This document shows, in pieces, positions 1 to 12,491 of a stretch of 64,000 nucleotides of DNA. The position numbers were made by a program, and so were the translations under genes. A model generated the notes under the pieces. The model worked only from the letters and a program-made list of their open reading frames with translations. It had not been told where the DNA came from and did no database searches. The DNA comes from Ptiloglossa arizonensis (Eukaryota > Arthropoda > Insecta > Hymenoptera > Colletidae). Within the stretch, counting starts at the first letter, position 1. Each line of letters begins with the position of its first letter. The DNA is taken from the NCBI RefSeq assembly GCF_051014685.1, contig NW_027479052.1, positions 124,001 to 188,000 on the forward strand, in the 5' to 3' direction.

Positions 1-243
1 GTATAACGTATAACGTATAACGTATAACGTATAACGTATAACGTATAACGTATAACGTATAACGTACAACGAGTAACGTATAACGTCTAACGTACAACGT
101 ATAACGTATAACGTATAACGTATAACGTATAACGTATAACGTATAACGTATAACGTATAACGTATAACGTATAACGTATAACGTATAACGTATAACGTAT
201 AACGTATAACGTATAACGTATAACGTATACGTATAACGTATAA
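1..243. repeat. Opening stretch of satellite without anchors
   Basis: Almost pure CGTATAA. The one marked cluster is CGTACAA (63-69), CGAGTAA (70-76), CGTATAA (77-83), CGTCTAA (84-90) and CGTACAA (91-97). The same cluster returns near 5787-5821, and with TGAGTAA in place of CGAGTAA near 13577 and 14670. A 6-bp unit at 224-229 leads into the first anchor. The array is already in phase at base 1, so it continues to the left of the window. Confidence 0.95.
223..232. repeat. 6-bp phase-break unit forming a 10-bp palindrome (representative)
   Basis: A single A is missing from one unit (224-229, CGTATA), which joins it to the next unit and makes the perfect palindrome ACGTATACGT. It lies 41 bases before the CCTAGAA of the anchor at 265. 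I read it upstream of 29 type A anchors: 265, 1755, 7907, 16873, 18181, 18866, 20160, 21391, 23686, 24987, 25644, 26329, 27623, 28854, 31163, 32464, 33149, 34751, 35989, 38123, 40187, 48453, 49432, 51020, 53133, 57458, 58423, 59752 and 61865. It is the only length change that is not a multiple of 7 that I could detect between anchors. Confidence 0.88.
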
Positions 244-278
244 CATATAATGTATAACGCATATCCTAGAACTTATGC
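244..278. repeat. Anchor, type A (representative)
   Basis: Units in order are CATATAA, TGTATAA, CGCATAT, CCTAGAA, CTTATGC, followed by TGAATAA. GCATA at the end of the third-unit region and TATGC at the end form a 5-bp inverted repeat around a 10-base loop. Each unit differs from CGTATAA by only one to three substitutions, so the block looks like diverged heptamers, not an insertion. About 69 anchors are of this type. Those with the 6-bp unit CGTATA 41 bases before CCTAGAA usually also carry CGTATAG as the second unit after TGAATAA, as here; 20160, 27623 and 35989 are exceptions. Confidence 0.93.
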
Positions 279-418
279 TGAATAACGTATAACGTATAGC
301 GTATAACGTATAACGTATAACGTATAACGTATAACGTATAACGTATAACGTATAACGTATAACGTATAACGTATAACGTATGACGTATAACGTATATCGT
401 ATAACGTATAACGTATAA

Positions 419-453
419 CATATAATATATAACGCATATCCTAGAACTTATGC
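419..453. repeat. Anchor, type C (representative)
   Basis: Units in order are CATATAA, TATATAA, CGCATAT, CCTAGAA, CTTATGC, followed by GGTATAA, CGTATAG, TGTATAA; the CGTATAG-TGTATAA pair then recurs twice more at 28-base steps. The G after CTTATGC lengthens the inverted repeat to 6 bp (CGCATA with TATGCG). The 33 type C anchors read are at 440, 1930, 6753, 8082, 12492, 17048, 18356, 18671, 19041, 21566, 21636, 23861, 25162, 25819, 26134, 26504, 29029, 29099, 31338, 32639, 32954, 33324, 34556, 34926, 36171, 38312, 40397, 49614, 51188, 53322, 58598, 59920 and 62061. None occurs between 40.4 and 49.6 kb. Confidence 0.92.
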
Positions 454-558
454 GGTATAACGTATAGTGTATAACGTATAACGTATAACGTATAGTGTAT
501 AACGTATAACGTATAACGTATAGTGTATAACGTATAACGTATAACGTATAACGTATAA

Positions 559-614
559 CTTTTAACGTATAACGTATAACGTATAACGTATAACGTAATA
601 CGTATAACGTATGA
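559..614. repeat. CTTTTAA-CGTAATA-CGTATGA signature block (representative)
   Basis: CTTTTAA (559-565) is followed by four canonical units, CGTAATA (594-600), one canonical unit and CGTATGA (608-614). Other copies have three canonical units in the middle, for example at 2056. The block recurs dozens of times, usually after a type C anchor (for example 6872, 8208, 12611, 17167, 18475, 19160, 21755, 23980, 26623, 33443, 36290) and, in the right half, 105-119 bp before the 154-bp cassette. CTTTTAA makes one of the few minus-strand stop codons outside anchors, which explains several apparent reading-frame ends. Confidence 0.88.
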
Positions 615-1391
615 CGTATAACGTATAACGTATAACGTATAACGTATAACGTATAACGTATAACGTATAACGTGTAACGTGTAACGTATAACGTATAACG
701 TATAACGTATAACGTATAACGTATAACGTATAACGTATAACGTATAACGTATAACGTATAACGTATAACGTATAACGTATAACGGATAACGTATAACGTA
801 TACCGTGTAACGTATAACGTATAACGTATAACGTATAACGTATAACGTATAACGTATAACGTATAACGTATAACGAATAACGTATAACGTATAACGTGTA
901 ACGTATAACGTGTAACGGATAACGTATAACGTATACCGTGTAACGTATAACGTGTAACGTATAACGTATAACGTATAACGTATATGGTATAACGTATAAC
1001 GTATAACGCATAACGTATAAAGTATAACGTATAACGGATAACGTATAACGTATACCGTGTAACGTATAACGTATAACGTATAACGTATAACATATAATAT
1101 ATAAAGCATATCCTAGAACTTATGCCGTATAACGTATAGTGTGCAACGTATAACGTATAACGTATAACGTATATCGTGTAACGTATAACGTGTAACGTAT
1201 AACGTATAACGTATAACGTAAAACGTATAACGTATAACGTATAACGTATAACGTATAACGTATAACGTATAACGTATAACGTATAACGTATAACGTATAA
1301 CGTATAACGTAGAACGTAGAACGTATAACGTATAACGTATAACGTCTAACGTATAACGTATAACGTATAACGTATAACGTATAACGTATAA

Positions 1392-1426
1392 CATATAATA
1401 TATAACGCATATCCTAGAACTTATGC
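1392..1426. repeat. Anchor, type B (representative)
   Basis: Units in order are CATATAA, TATATAA, CGCATAT, CCTAGAA, CTTATGC, followed by CGTATAA, CGTATAG, TGTGCAA. About 75 anchors are type B. A subtype has AGCATAT in place of CGCATAT (1112, 7425, 11841, 15383, 17720, 19706, 20923, 22203, 24526, 27169, 28386, 29666, 32003, 37676, 50552, 52679, 59284, 61397). It normally follows a type C anchor and precedes a second type B anchor about 280-308 bp later. Three of these (37676, 52679, 61397) also share CTTTTGC for CTTATGC, which marks them as homologous copies. Confidence 0.92.
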
Positions 1427-4400
1427 CGTATAACGTATAGTGTGCAACGTATAACGTATAACGTATAACGTATAACGTATAACGTATAACGTATAACGTA
1501 TAACGTATAACGTATAACGTATATCGTGTAACGTATAACGTGTAACGTATAACGTATAACGTATAACGTATAACGTATAACGTATAACGTACAACGTATA
1601 ACGTATAACGTATAACGTATAACGTATAACGTATAACGTATAACGTATAACGTATAACGTATAACGTATAACGTATAACGTATAACGTATAACGTATAAC
1701 GTATAACGTATAACGTATACGTATAACGTATAACATATAATGTATAACGCATATCCTAGAACTTATGCTGAATAACGTATAACGTATAGCGTATAACGTA
1801 TAACGTATAACGTATAACGTATAACGTATAACGTATAACGTATAACGTATAACGTATAACGTATAACGTATGACGTATAACGTATATCGTATAACGTATA
1901 ACGTATAACATATAATATATAACGCATATCCTAGAACTTATGCGGTATAACGTATAGTGTATAACGTATAACGTATAACGTATAGTGTATAACGTATAAC
2001 GTATAACGTATAGTGTATAACGTATAACGTATAACGTATAACGTATAACGTATAACTTTTAACGTATAACGTATAACGTATAACGTAATACGTATAACGT
2101 ATGACGTATAATATATAACGCATATCCTAGAACTTATGCCGTATAACGTATAGTGTGCAACGTATAACGTATAACGTATAACGTATAACATATAATATAT
2201 AACGCATATCCTAGAACTTATGCCGTATAACGTATAGTGTGCAACGTATAACGTATAACGTATAACGTATAACGTATAACGTATAACGTATAACGTATAA
2301 CGTATAACGTATAACGTATAACGTATAACGTATAACGTCTAACGTATAACGTATAACGTATAACGTATAACGTATAACGTATAACATATAATATATAACG
2401 CATATCCTAGAACTTATGCCGTATAACGTATAGTGTGCAACGTATAACGTATAACGTATAACGTATAACGTATAACGTATAACGTATAACGTATAACGTA
2501 TAACGTATAACGTATAACGTATAACGTATAACGTATATCTTGTAACGTATAACGTGTAACGTATAACGTATAACGTATAACGTATAACCTATAACGTATA
2601 ACGTATAACGTATAACGTATAACGTATAACGTATAACGTATAACGTATAACGTAGAACGTAGAACGTATAACGTATAACGTATAACGTCTAACGTATAAC
2701 GTATAACGTATAACGTATAACGTATAACGTATAACGTATAACGTATAACATATAATATATAACGCATATCCTAGAACTTATGCCGTATAACGTATAGTGT
2801 GCAACGTATAACGTATAACGTATAACGTATGACGTATAACGTATAACGTATAACGTATATCGTGTAACGTATAACGTGTAACGTATAACGTATAACGTAT
2901 AACGTATAACGTATAACGTATAACGTATAACGTATAACGTATAACGTACAACGTATAACGTATAACGTATAACGTATAACGTATAACGTATAACGTATAA
3001 CGTATAACGTATAACGTATAACGTATAACGTATAACGTATAACGTATAACGTAGAACGTAGAACGTATAACGTACAACGTATAACGTACAACGTATAACG
3101 TATAACGTATAACGTATAACGTATAACGTATAACGTATAACGTATAACGTATTACGTATAACGTATAACGTATAACGTATAACGTATAACGTATAACATA
3201 TAATGTATAACGCATATCCTAGAACTTATGCTGAATAACGTATAACGTATAACGTATAACGTATAACGTATAACGTGTAACGTATAACGTATATGGTGTA
3301 ACGTATAACGTGTAACGTATACCGTATAACGTATAACGTATAACGTATAACGTATAACGTATAACGTATAACGTATAACGTATAACGTATAACGTATAAC
3401 GTATAACGTATAACGTATAACGTATAACGTATAACGTATAACGTATAACGTATAACATATAATATATAACGCATATCCTAGAACTTATGCCGTATAACGT
3501 ATAGTGTGCAACGTATAACGTATAACGTATAACGTATAACGTATAACGTATAACGTATAACGTATATCGTGTAACGTAGAACGTGTAACGTATAACGTGT
3601 AACGTATAACGTATAACGTATAACGTATAACGTATAACGTATAACGTATAACGTATAACGTATAACGTATAACGTATAACGTATAACGTATAACGTATAA
3701 CGTATAACGTATAAGGTATAACGTATAACGTATAACGTATAACGTGTAACGTATAACGTATATCGTGTAACGTATAACGTGTAACGTATAACGTATAACG
3801 TATAACGTATAAAGAATAACGTATAACGTATAACGTATAACGTATAACGTATAACGTATAACGTATAACGTATAACGTATAACGTATAACGTATAACGTA
3901 TAACGTATAACGTATAAAGTATAACGTATAACGTATAACGTATAACGTAATACGTATAATGTATAACGTATAACGTATAACGTATAACGTATAACGTATA
4001 ACGTATAACGTATAACGTGTAACGTATAACGTATAACGTATAACGTATAACGTATAACGTATAACGTATAACGTATAACGTATAACGTATAACATATAAT
4101 GTATAACGCATATCCTAGAACTTATGCTGAATAACGTATAACGTATAACGTATAACGTATAACGTATAACGTGTAACGTATAACGTATATCGTGTAACGT
4201 ATAACGTGTAACGTATAACGTACAACGTATAACGTACAACGTATAACGTATAACGTATAACGTATAACGTATAACGTATAACGTATAACGTATAACGTAT
4301 AACGTATAACGTATAACGTATAACGTATAACGTATACCGTGTAACGTATAACGTGGAACGTATAACGTATAACCTATAACGTATAACGTATAACGTATAA

Positions 4401-6752
4401 CGTATAACGTATAACGTATAACGTATAACGTATAACGTATAACGTATAACGTATAACGTATAACGTATAACGTATAACGTATAACGTATAACGTATAACG
4501 TATAACATATAATATATAACGCATATCCTAGAACTTATGCCGTATAACGTATAGTGTGCAACGTATAACGTATAACGTATAACGTATAACGTATAACGTA
4601 TAACGTATAACGTATAACGTATATCGTGTAACGTATAACGTGTAACGTATAACGTATAACGTATAACGTATAACGTATAACGTATAACGTATAACGTATA
4701 ACGTATAACGTACAACGTATAACGTATAACGTATAACGTATAACGTATAACGTATAACGTATAACGTATAACGTGTAACGTATAACGTATAACGTATAAC
4801 GTATAACGTATAACGTAGAACGTAGAACGTATAACGTACAACGTATAACGTACAACGTATAACGTATAACGTATAACGTATAACGTATAACGTATAACGT
4901 ATAACGTATAACGTATTACGTATAACGTATAACGTATAACGTATAACGTATAACGTATAACATATAATGTATAACGCATATCCTAGAACTTATGCTGAAT
5001 AACGTATAACGTATAACGTATAACGTATAACGTATAACGTGTAACGTATAACGTATATCGTGTAACGTATAACGTGTAACGTATACCGTATAACGTATAA
5101 CGTATAACGTATAACGTATAACGTATAACGTATAACGTATAACGTATAACGTATAACGTATAACGTATAACGTATAACGTATAACGTATAACGTATAACG
5201 TATAACATATAATATATAACGCATATCCTAGAACTTATGCCGTATAACGTATAGTGTGCAACGTATAACGTATAACGTATAACGTATAACGTACAACGTA
5301 TAACGTATAACGTATATCGTGTAACGTAGAACGTGTAACGTATAACGTGTAACGTATAACGTATAACGTATAACGTATAACGTATAACGTATAACGTATA
5401 ACGTATAACGTATAACGTATAACGTATAACGTATAACGTATAACGTATAACGTATAACGTATAACGTATAACGTATAACGTATAACGTATAACGTATAAC
5501 GTATAACGTATAACGTGTAACGTATAACGTATATCGTGTAACGTATAACGTGTAACGTATAACGTATAACGTATAACGTATAAAGAATAACGTATAACGT
5601 ATAACGTATAACGTATAACGTATAACGTATAACGTATAACGTATAACGTATAACGTATAACGTATAACGTATAACGTATAACGTATAAAGTATAACGTAT
5701 AACGTATAACGTATAACGTAATACGTATAATGTATAACGTATAACATATAACGTATAACGTATAACGTATAACGTATAACGTATAACGTACAACGAGTAA
5801 CGTATAACGTCTAACGTACAACGTATAACGTATAACGTATAACGTATAACGTCTCACGTATAACGTATAACGTATAACGTATAACGTATAACGTATAACA
5901 TATAATATATAACGCATATCCTAGAACTTATGCCGTATAACGTATAGTGTGCAACGTATAACGTATAACGTATAACGTATAACGTATAACGTATAACGTA
6001 TAACGTATAACGTATAACGTATAACGTATAACGTGTAACGTATAACGTATATCGTGTAACGTATAACGTGTAACGTATACCGTATAACGTATAACGTATA
6101 ACGTATAACGTATAACGTATAACGTATAACGTATAACGTATAACGTATAACGTATAACGTATAACGTATAACGTATAACGTATAACGTATAACGTATAAC
6201 GTATAACATATAATATATAACGCATATCCTAGAACTTATGCCGTATAACGTATAGTGTGCAACGTATAACGTATAACGTATAACGTATAACGTACAACGT
6301 ATAACGTATAACGTATATCGTGTAACGTAGAACGTGTAACGTATAACGTGTAACGTATAACGTATAACGTATAACGTATAACGTATAACGTATAACGTAT
6401 AACGTATAACGTATAACGTATAACGTATAACGTATAACGTATAACCTATAACGTATAACGTATAAAGAATAACGTATAACGTATAACGTGTAACGTATAA
6501 CGTATATCGTGTAACGTATAACGTGTAACGTATAACGTACAACGTATAACGTACAACGTATAACATATAACGTATAACGTATAACGTATAACGTATAACG
6601 TATAACGTATAACGTATAACGTATAACGTATAACGTATAACGTATAACGTATAACGTATAACGTATAACGTATAACGTATAACGTATAACGTATGACGTA
6701 TAACGTATATCGTATAACGTATAACGTATAACATATAATATATAACGCATAT

Positions 6753-9700
6753 CCTAGAACTTATGCGGTATAACGTATAGTGTATAACGTATAACGTATA
6801 ACGTATAGTGTATAACGTATAACGTATAACGTATAGTGTATAACGTATAACGTATAACGTATAACGTATAACTTTTAACGTATAACTTATAACGTATAAC
6901 GTATAACGTAATACGTATAACGTATGACGTATAACGTATAACGTATAACGTATAACGTATAACGTATAACGTATAACGTATAACGTGTAACGTGTAACGT
7001 ATAACGTATAACGTATAACGTATAACGTATAACGTATAACGTATAACGTATAACGTATAACGTATAACGTATAACGTATAACGTATAACGTATAACGGAT
7101 AACGTATAACGTATACCGTGTAACGTATAACGTATAACGTATAACGTATAACGTATAACGTATAACGTATAACGTATAACGTATAACGAATAACGTATAA
7201 CGTATAACGTGTAACGTATAACGTGTAACGGATAACGTATAACGTATACCGTGTAACGTATAACGTGTAACGTATAACGTATAACGTATAACGTATATGG
7301 TATAACGTATAACGTATAACGCATAACGTATAACGTATAACGTATAACGGATAACGTATAACGTATACCGTGTAACGTATAACGTATAACGTATAACGTA
7401 TAACATATAATATATAAAGCATATCCTAGAACTTATGCCGTATAACGTATAGTGTGCAACGTATAACGTATAACGTATAACGTATATCGTGTAACGTATA
7501 ACGTGTAACGTATAACGTATAACGTATAACGTAAAACGTATAACGTATAACGTATAACGTATAACGTATAACGTATAACGTATAACGTATAACGTATAAC
7601 GTATAACGTATAACGTATAACGTAGAACGTAGAACGTATAACGTATAACGTATAACGTCTAACGTATAACGTATAACGTATAACGTATAACGTATAACGT
7701 ATAACGTATAACATATAATATATAACGCATATCCTAGAACTTATGCCGTATAACGTATAGTGTGCAACGTATAACGTATAACGTATAACGTATAACGTAT
7801 AACGTATAACGTATAACGTATAACGTATAACGTATAACGTATAACGTATAACGTATAACGTATAACGTATACGTATAACGTATAACATATAATGTATAAC
7901 GCATATCCTAGAACTTATGCTGAATAACGTATAACGTATAGCGTATAACGTATAACGTATAACGTATAACGTATAACGTATAACGTATAACGTATAACGT
8001 ATAACGTATAACGTATAACGTATGACGTATAACGTATATCGTATAACGTATAACGTATAACATATAATATATAACGCATATCCTAGAACTTATGCGGTAT
8101 AACGTATAGTGTATAACGTATAACGTATAACGTATAGTGTATAACGTATAACGTATAACGTATAGTGTATAACGTATAACGTATAACGTATAACGTATAA
8201 CGTATAACTTTTAACGTATAACGTATAACGTATAACGTAATACGTATAACGTATGACGTATAATATATAACGCATATCCTAGAACTTATGCCGTATAACG
8301 TATAGTGTGCAACGTATAACGTATAACGTATAACGTATAACATATAATATATAACGCATATCCTAGAACTTATGCCGTATAACGTATAGTGTGCAACGTA
8401 TAACGTATAACGTATAACGTATAACGTATAACGTATAACGTATAACGTATAACGTATAACGTATAACGTATAACGTATAACGTCTAACGTATAACGTATA
8501 ACGTATAACGTATAACGTATAACGTATAACATATAATATATAACGCATATCCTAGAACTTATGCCGTATAACGTATAGTGTGCAACGTATAACGTATAAC
8601 GTATAACGTATAACGTATAACGTATAACGTATAACGTATAACGTATAACGTATAACGTATAACGTATAACGTATAACGTATAACGTATATCTTGTAACGT
8701 ATAACGTGTAACGTATAACGTATAACGTATAACGTATAACCTATAACGTATAACGTATAACGTATAACGTATAACGTATAACGTATAACGTATAACGTAT
8801 AACGTAGAACGTAGAACGTATAACGTATAACGTATAACGTCTAACGTATAACGTATAACGTATAACGTATAACGTATAACGTATAACATATAATATATAA
8901 CGCATATCCTAGAACTTATGCCGTATAACGTATAGTGTGCAACGTATAACGTATAACGTATAACGTATAACGTATAACGTATAACGTATAACGTATATCG
9001 TGTAACGTATAACGTGTAACGTATAACGTATAACGTATAACGTATAACGTATAACGTATAACGTATAACGTATAACGTATAACGTACAACGTATAACGTA
9101 CAACGTATAACGTATAACGTATAACGTATAACGTATAACGTATAACGTATAACGTATAACGTATAACGTATAACGTATAACGTATAACGTATAACGTATA
9201 ACGTAGAACGTAGAACGTATAACGTACAACGTATAACGTACAACGTATAACGTATAACGTATAACGTATAACGTATAACGTATAACGTATAACGTATAAC
9301 GTATTACGTATAACGTATAACGTATAACGTATAACGTATAACGTATAACGTATAACATATAATGTATAACGCATATCCTAGAACTTATGCTGAATAACGT
9401 ATAACGTATAACGTATAACGTATAACGTATAACGTGTAACGTATAACGTATATCGTGTAACGTATAACGTGTAACGTATACCGTATAACGTATAACGTAT
9501 AACGTATAACGTATAACGTATAACGTATAACGTATAACGTATAACGTATAACGTATAACGTATAACGTATAACGTATAACGTATAACGTATAACGTATAA
9601 CATATAATATATAACGCATATCCTAGAACTTATGCCGTATAACGTATAGTGTGCAACGTATAACGTATAACGTATAACGTATAACGTATAACGTATAACG

Positions 9701-12491
9701 TATAACGTATATCGTGTAACGTAGAACGTGTAACGTATAACGTGTAACGTATAACGTATAACGTATAACGTATAACGTATAACGTATAACGTATAACGTA
9801 TAACGTATAACGTATAACGTATAACGTATAACGTATAACGTATAACGTATAACGTATAACGTATAACGTATAACGTATAACGTATAACGTATAACGTATA
9901 ACGTATAACGTATAACGTATAACGTATAACGTATAACGTATAACGTATAACGTATAACGTATTACGTATAACGTATAACGTATAACGTATAACGTATAAC
10001 GTATAACGTATAACATATAATGTATAACGCATATCCTAGAACTTATGCTGAATAACGTATAACGTATAACGTATAACGTATAACGTATAACGTGTAACGT
10101 ATAACGTATATCGTGTAACGTATAACGTGTAACGTATACCGTATAACGTATAACGTATAACGTATAACGTATAACGTATAACGTATAACGTATAACGTAT
10201 AACGTATAACGTATAACGTATAACGTATAACGTATAACGTATAACGTGTAACGTATAACGTATAACGTATAACGTATAACGTATAACGTATAACGTATAA
10301 CGTATAACGTATAACGTATAACGTATAACGTATAACGTATAACGTATAACGTATAACGTATAACGTATACCGTGTAACGTATAACGTGGAACGTATAACG
10401 TATAACCTATAACGTATAACGTATAACGTATAACGTATAACGTATAACGTATAACGTATAACGTATAACGTATAACGTATAACGTATAACGTATAACGTA
10501 TAACGTATAACGTATAACGTATAACGTATAACGTATAACGTATAACATATAATATATAACGCATATCCTAGAACTTATGCCGTATAACGTATAGTGTGCA
10601 ACGTATAACGTATAACGTATAACGTATAACGTATAACGTATAACGTATAACGTATAACGTATATCGTGTAACGTATAACGTGTAACGTATAACGTATAAC
10701 GTATAACGTATAACGTATAACGTATAACGTATAACGTATAACGTATAACGTACAACGTATAACGTATAACGTATAACGTATAACGTATAACGTATAACGT
10801 ATAACGTATAACGTGTAACGTATAACGTATAACGTATAACGTATAACGTATAACGTAGAACGTAGAACGTATAACGTACAACGTATAACGTACAACGTAT
10901 AACGTATAACGTATAACGTATAACGTATAACGTATAACGTATAACGTATAACGTATTACGTATAACGTATAACGTATAACGTATAACGTATAACGTATAA
11001 CATATAATGTATAACGCATATCCTAGAACTTATGCTGAATAACGTATAACGTATAACGTATAACGTATAACGTATAACGTGTAACGTATAACGTATATCG
11101 TGTAACGTATAACGTGTAACGTATACCGTATAACGTATAACGTATAACGTATAACGTATAACGTATAACGTATAACGTATAACGTATAACGTATAACGTA
11201 TAACGTATAACGTATAACGTATAACGTATAACGTATAACGTATAACATATAATATATAACGCATATCCTAGAACTTATGCCGTATAACGTATAGTGTGCA
11301 ACGTATAACGTATAACGTATAACGTATAACGTACAACGTATAACGTATAACGTATATCGTGTAACGTAGAACGTGTAACGTATAACGTGTAACGTATAAC
11401 GTATAACGTATAACGTATAACGTATAACGTATAACGTATAACGTATAACGTATAACGTATAACGTATAACGTATAACGTATAACGTATAACGTATAACGT
11501 ATAACGTATAACGTATAACGTATAACGTATAACGTATAACGTATAACGTATAACGTGTAACGTATAACGTATATCGTGTAACGTATAACGTGTAACGTAT
11601 AACGTATAACGTATAACGTATAAAGAATAACGTATAACGTATAACGTATAACGTATAACGTATAACGTATAACGTATAACGTATAACGTATAACGTATAA
11701 CGTATAACGTATAACGTATAACGTATAAAGTATAACGTATAACGTATAACGTATAACGTAATACGTATAATGTATAACGTATAACGTATAACGTATAACG
11801 TATAACGTATAACGTATAACATATAATATATAAAGCATATCCTAGAACTTATGCCGTATAACGTATAGTGTGCAACGTATAACGTATAACGTATAACGTA
11901 TATCGTGTAACGTATAACGTGTAACGTATAACGTATAACGTATAACGTATAACGTATAACGTATAACGTATAACGTATAACGTATAACGTATAACGTATA
12001 ACGTATAACGTATAACGTATAACGTATAACGTAGAACGTAGAACGTATAACGTATAACGTATAACGTCTAACGTATAACGTATAACGTATAACGTATAAC
12101 GTATAACGTATAACATATAATATATAACGCATATCCTAGAACTTATGCCGTATAACGTATAGTGTGCAACGTATAACGTATAACGTATAACGTATAACGT
12201 ATAACGTATAACGTATAACGTATAACGTATATCGTGTAACGTATAACGTGTAACGTATAACGTATAACGTATAACGTACAACGTATAACGTCTAACGTAC
12301 AACGTATAACGTATAACGTATAACGTATAACGTATAACGTATAACGTATAACGTATAACGTATAACGTATAACGTATAACGTATAACGTATAACGTATAA
12401 CGTATAACGTATAACGTATAACGTATAACGTATGACGTATAACGTATATCGTATAACGTATAACGTATAACATATAATATATAACGCAAAT
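6753..12491. repeat. Higher-order repeat zone 1, second copy
   Basis: Anchors: 6753 C, 7425 B, 7733 B, 7907 A, 8082 C, 8278 B, 8362 B, 8551 B, 8908 B, 9377 A, 9622 B, 10035 A, 10567 B, 11022 A, 11267 B, 11841 B, 12135 B, then 12492 C closes the unit. Type order matches the first copy one for one. Intervals differ from the first copy only by whole heptamers: 7733-7907 is 168 bp shorter than 1413-1755, 9622-10035 is 224 bp shorter than 3477-4114, and 10035-10567 is 119 bp longer than 4114-4527. The stretch 4982-5740 matches 11022-11780 at a constant offset of 6,040 bp. Confidence 0.85.

Larger units (their letters stand above)
440..6752. repeat. Higher-order repeat zone 1, first copy
   Basis: Anchors: 440 C, 1112 B, 1413 B, 1755 A, 1930 C, 2126 B, 2210 B, 2406 B, 2770 B, 3218 A, 3477 B, 4114 A, 4527 B, 4982 A, 5227 B, 5920 B, 6228 B. 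The same order of types follows in the second copy starting at 6753. The offset is 6,313 bp at the left end and falls in steps of whole heptamers. At 2126 the first anchor unit is CGTATAA instead of CATATAA. Between anchors, variant units form fixed clusters such as CGTATAT-CGTGTAA-CGTATAA-CGTGTAA, CGTAGAA twice in a row, and CGGATAA-CGTATAA-CGTATAC-CGTGTAA. No gene is present. Confidence 0.88.

Noticed and set aside
246..258. TATAAT and TATAA boxes as promoters
   Set aside because: TATAA is part of every canonical unit and TATAAT arises in every anchor from CATATAA followed by T. There is no -35-like element, no downstream gene and no positional specificity.
258..277. Anchor inverted repeat as the end of a transposon or a rho-independent terminator
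   Set aside because: The stem is only 5-6 bp and AT-rich, there is no T run, no target-site duplication, and the block stays in heptamer register, which argues for substitution of existing units.
244..278. CENP-B box in the anchor
   Set aside because: The anchor shares none of the conserved TTCG and CGGGA cores of the mammalian box. A centromeric role cannot be argued from sequence.
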